A DNA stretch of 6,698 nt from an uncultured Clostridia bacterium. GTDB lineage: Bacteria > Bacillota_A > Clostridia > Christensenellales > Aristaeellaceae. The stretch is taken from assembly GCA_947166205.1 (NCBI GenBank), contig CAMVDI010000100.1:1-6698 (forward strand), in the 5' to 3' direction. Both the position numbers and the translations under genes were made by a program. The first letter of the stretch is position 1. Each line of letters begins with the position of its first letter. Under the pieces are notes generated by a model, which saw only the letters and a list, made by a program, of their open reading frames with translations, ran no database searches and had not been told where the DNA came from. Of this stretch, positions 5,834 through 6,698 are shown piece by piece.

Positions 5834-6346
5834 ATGAAAAAGTTTACCGCGATTCTGCTGTCCCTCGTGCTGGTGCTGAGCCTGTCCGTCGGTCTGGGGG
5901 AGGAAGAAAGCTCCTTCCAGCCGTATGAAGCCAAGCTGACCTCGATTCTCGCCGAGAGCGACCCGTCCACCATTATCGAGTCCGATGTGCATCGTTCAAT
6001 CATGACGGTCACCCTCTGGCTGGATCTGGGGCTGAACGACGCGACCAAGGATTTTATCTCGGACAATATCGGCGAACTTTTCATGAACGACTCCTACGTT
6101 TCCAGCGACGGCAGCACCCGTATCCTGGTCGTGGGCTACGTGGGAACCCGCCTGCTGAGCATCTTCTACGATCCCGCCACCCAGAAGGCTGAATACTCCC
6201 TGCGCGAAACGGGGCTGAAGAGCAGTCAGATGGCTGAAATGGTGAAGACCTCTTCCGAGTTCTATCCCAAGTCCTACAGGAATTCCACCGAGAACCTGTT
6301 CACCGTGGCGCAAAGCATTCGGGAAGTGCTTTCCGAAAACAAGTAA
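5834..6346 (+). CDS. Small secreted protein of unknown function
   Basis: A 170-residue protein with a clear Sec signal peptide: MKK followed by a Leu/Val-rich core at 7-19 and a probable cleavage after Gly22 (GLG-EEE). No Cys lies at the cleavage site, so it is not a lipoprotein. The mature part (about 148 residues) is acidic to neutral and contains no Cys, with alternating strands and helices (TVTLWLDLGLNDA, STRILVVGYVGTRLLSIFYD, NLFTVAQSIREVL). No family was recognised. It has its own promoter and terminator, so it is monocistronic, and the strong expression signals suggest an abundant product. An extracellular or cell-wall-associated role is inferred from the signal peptide only. Confidence 0.8.
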   Translation: MKKFTAILLSLVLVLSLSVGLGEEESSFQPYEAKLTSILAESDPSTIIESDVHRSIMTVTLWLDLGLNDATKDFISDNIGELFMNDSYVSSDGSTRILVVGYVGTRLLSIFYDPATQKAEYSLRETGLKSSQMAEMVKTSSEFYPKSYRNSTENLFTVAQSIREVLSENK

Positions 6347-6370
6347 TCTCCTGTCCGGAGCGCGTTTTCT

Positions 6371-6403
6371 CCCCGGGCCTTTCGGCCTGGGGATTTGTTT
6401 TCT
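6371..6403 (+). terminator. Rho-independent terminator after the secreted protein gene
   Basis: The stem CCCCGGGCC (6371-6379) pairs with GGCCTGGGG (6384-6392), with one G-U pair and a TTTC loop. It is followed by ATTTGTTTTCT. It lies 25 bp after the stop codon. Confidence 0.8.
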
Positions 6404-6460
6404 CTGATCCGGGCCGGGGCAGGATCTCCCCCATTCGTTCCTTTCTTTTGCCGTTATCTG

Positions 6461-6494
6461 AAAAAAAGGGGCGCCCCTTTTCGGGGGCGCCCCT
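6461..6494 (-). terminator. Rho-independent terminator of the nifJ-like gene
   Basis: On the minus strand an 11-bp perfect stem (6484-6494 with 6467-6477) and a 6-nt loop are followed by a run of seven T (6461-6467 read in reverse). It lies about 25 bp beyond the nifJ stop codon. Each arm contains GGGGCGCCCC, itself a palindrome. Confidence 0.9.
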
Positions 6495-6519
6495 GTGAGT
6501 CCGGGATCGTTCAGAAGCC

Positions 6520-6698
6520 TCAGCCCTGTGCGGCCATCTTCTTGTAGCTCTCCATGCGGACCTTGGCATCCTCTTCCTGCTGCACGAACAGCTTCGCGGC
6601 AGCATCCGGGAACTGCTGGGCCAGCGAGGTGTAGCGAACTTCACCCTTCAGGAATTCCTGATAATCGCCGGTGGGATCCTTGCTGTCGACGGTCATCG
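6520..6698 (-). CDS. nifJ: Pyruvate:ferredoxin (flavodoxin) oxidoreductase, C-terminal end
   Basis: The last 58 residues of a gene that enters from the right edge. The segment DSKDPTGDYQEFLKGEVRY, followed by LAQQFPDAAAKLF and a final ESYKKMA, matches the C-terminus of the large (about 1,170-residue) single-chain pyruvate:ferredoxin oxidoreductases. These use thiamine diphosphate and Fe-S clusters to convert pyruvate and CoA to acetyl-CoA, CO2 and reduced ferredoxin, central to clostridial fermentation. The catalytic domains lie outside the window. The stop codon is TGA at 6520-6522, followed by a strong terminator. It is convergent with the secreted protein gene. Confidence 0.88.
   Translation of the reverse strand, partial: MTVDSKDPTGDYQEFLKGEVRYTSLAQQFPDAAAKLFVQQEEDAKVRMESYKKMAAQG

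Overview
The window is a 6.7 kb piece of a fairly GC-rich, low-repeat bacterial chromosome. It most likely comes from an anaerobic gut or rumen Firmicute (Clostridia). The evidence is a NifJ-type pyruvate:ferredoxin oxidoreductase tail, a FliB-like Cys-rich protein, an XRE-AbrB fusion regulator placed ahead of a YtrB-type ABC exporter, strong GGAGG ribosome binding sites and sigma-A-like promoters. A more exact placement (for example a Christensenellales/Aristaeellaceae-like lineage) is only a guess. No tRNA, rRNA, insertion sequence, CRISPR array or phage gene was seen.

Left part (1-3335, all minus strand): transcription starts from a well-formed promoter at about 3381-3410 that carries two CGTACG palindromes. 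It reads through an alpha/beta-hydrolase (esterase/lipase type), then a Cys-rich protein resembling the U32 peptidase fold, then a short FliB-like (flagellin lysine-N-methylase family) protein. The spacings (26 nt, about 87 nt) suggest one operon. Past the FliB-like gene is a roughly 190 bp gap. Its last 56 bp are a degraded copy of an internal stretch of the esterase gene, with a stop codon replacing a conserved Trp. Next comes the start of an AAA-family ATPase that runs off the left edge and seems to take its Shine-Dalgarno sequence from that degraded copy.

Middle (3336-3789): about 450 bp of divergent intergenic DNA. It holds the esterase promoter on one side. On the other side are a perfect AATGTTAA/TTAACATT inverted repeat plus a third half-site and a TTGACG-17-TATCCT promoter.

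Right part, plus strand: three tightly coupled genes (11 nt and 4 nt overlaps) encode an XRE-AbrB transcription factor, an ABC ATPase and a six-helix ABC-2 permease. This looks like an autoregulated export or stress-response module. A separate strong promoter (TTGAAG-17-TATAAT) then drives a small secreted protein of unknown function, followed by a GC-rich terminator. At the right edge the 3' end of a minus-strand nifJ-like gene enters, with its own very strong terminator at 6461-6494. Together the two terminators insulate the convergent genes.

Nothing here amounts to a clearly new system. The best leads are the duplicated and decayed esterase fragment, the two putative operators in the divergent intergenic region, and the pairing of two Cys-rich, possibly Fe-S, proteins with an esterase.
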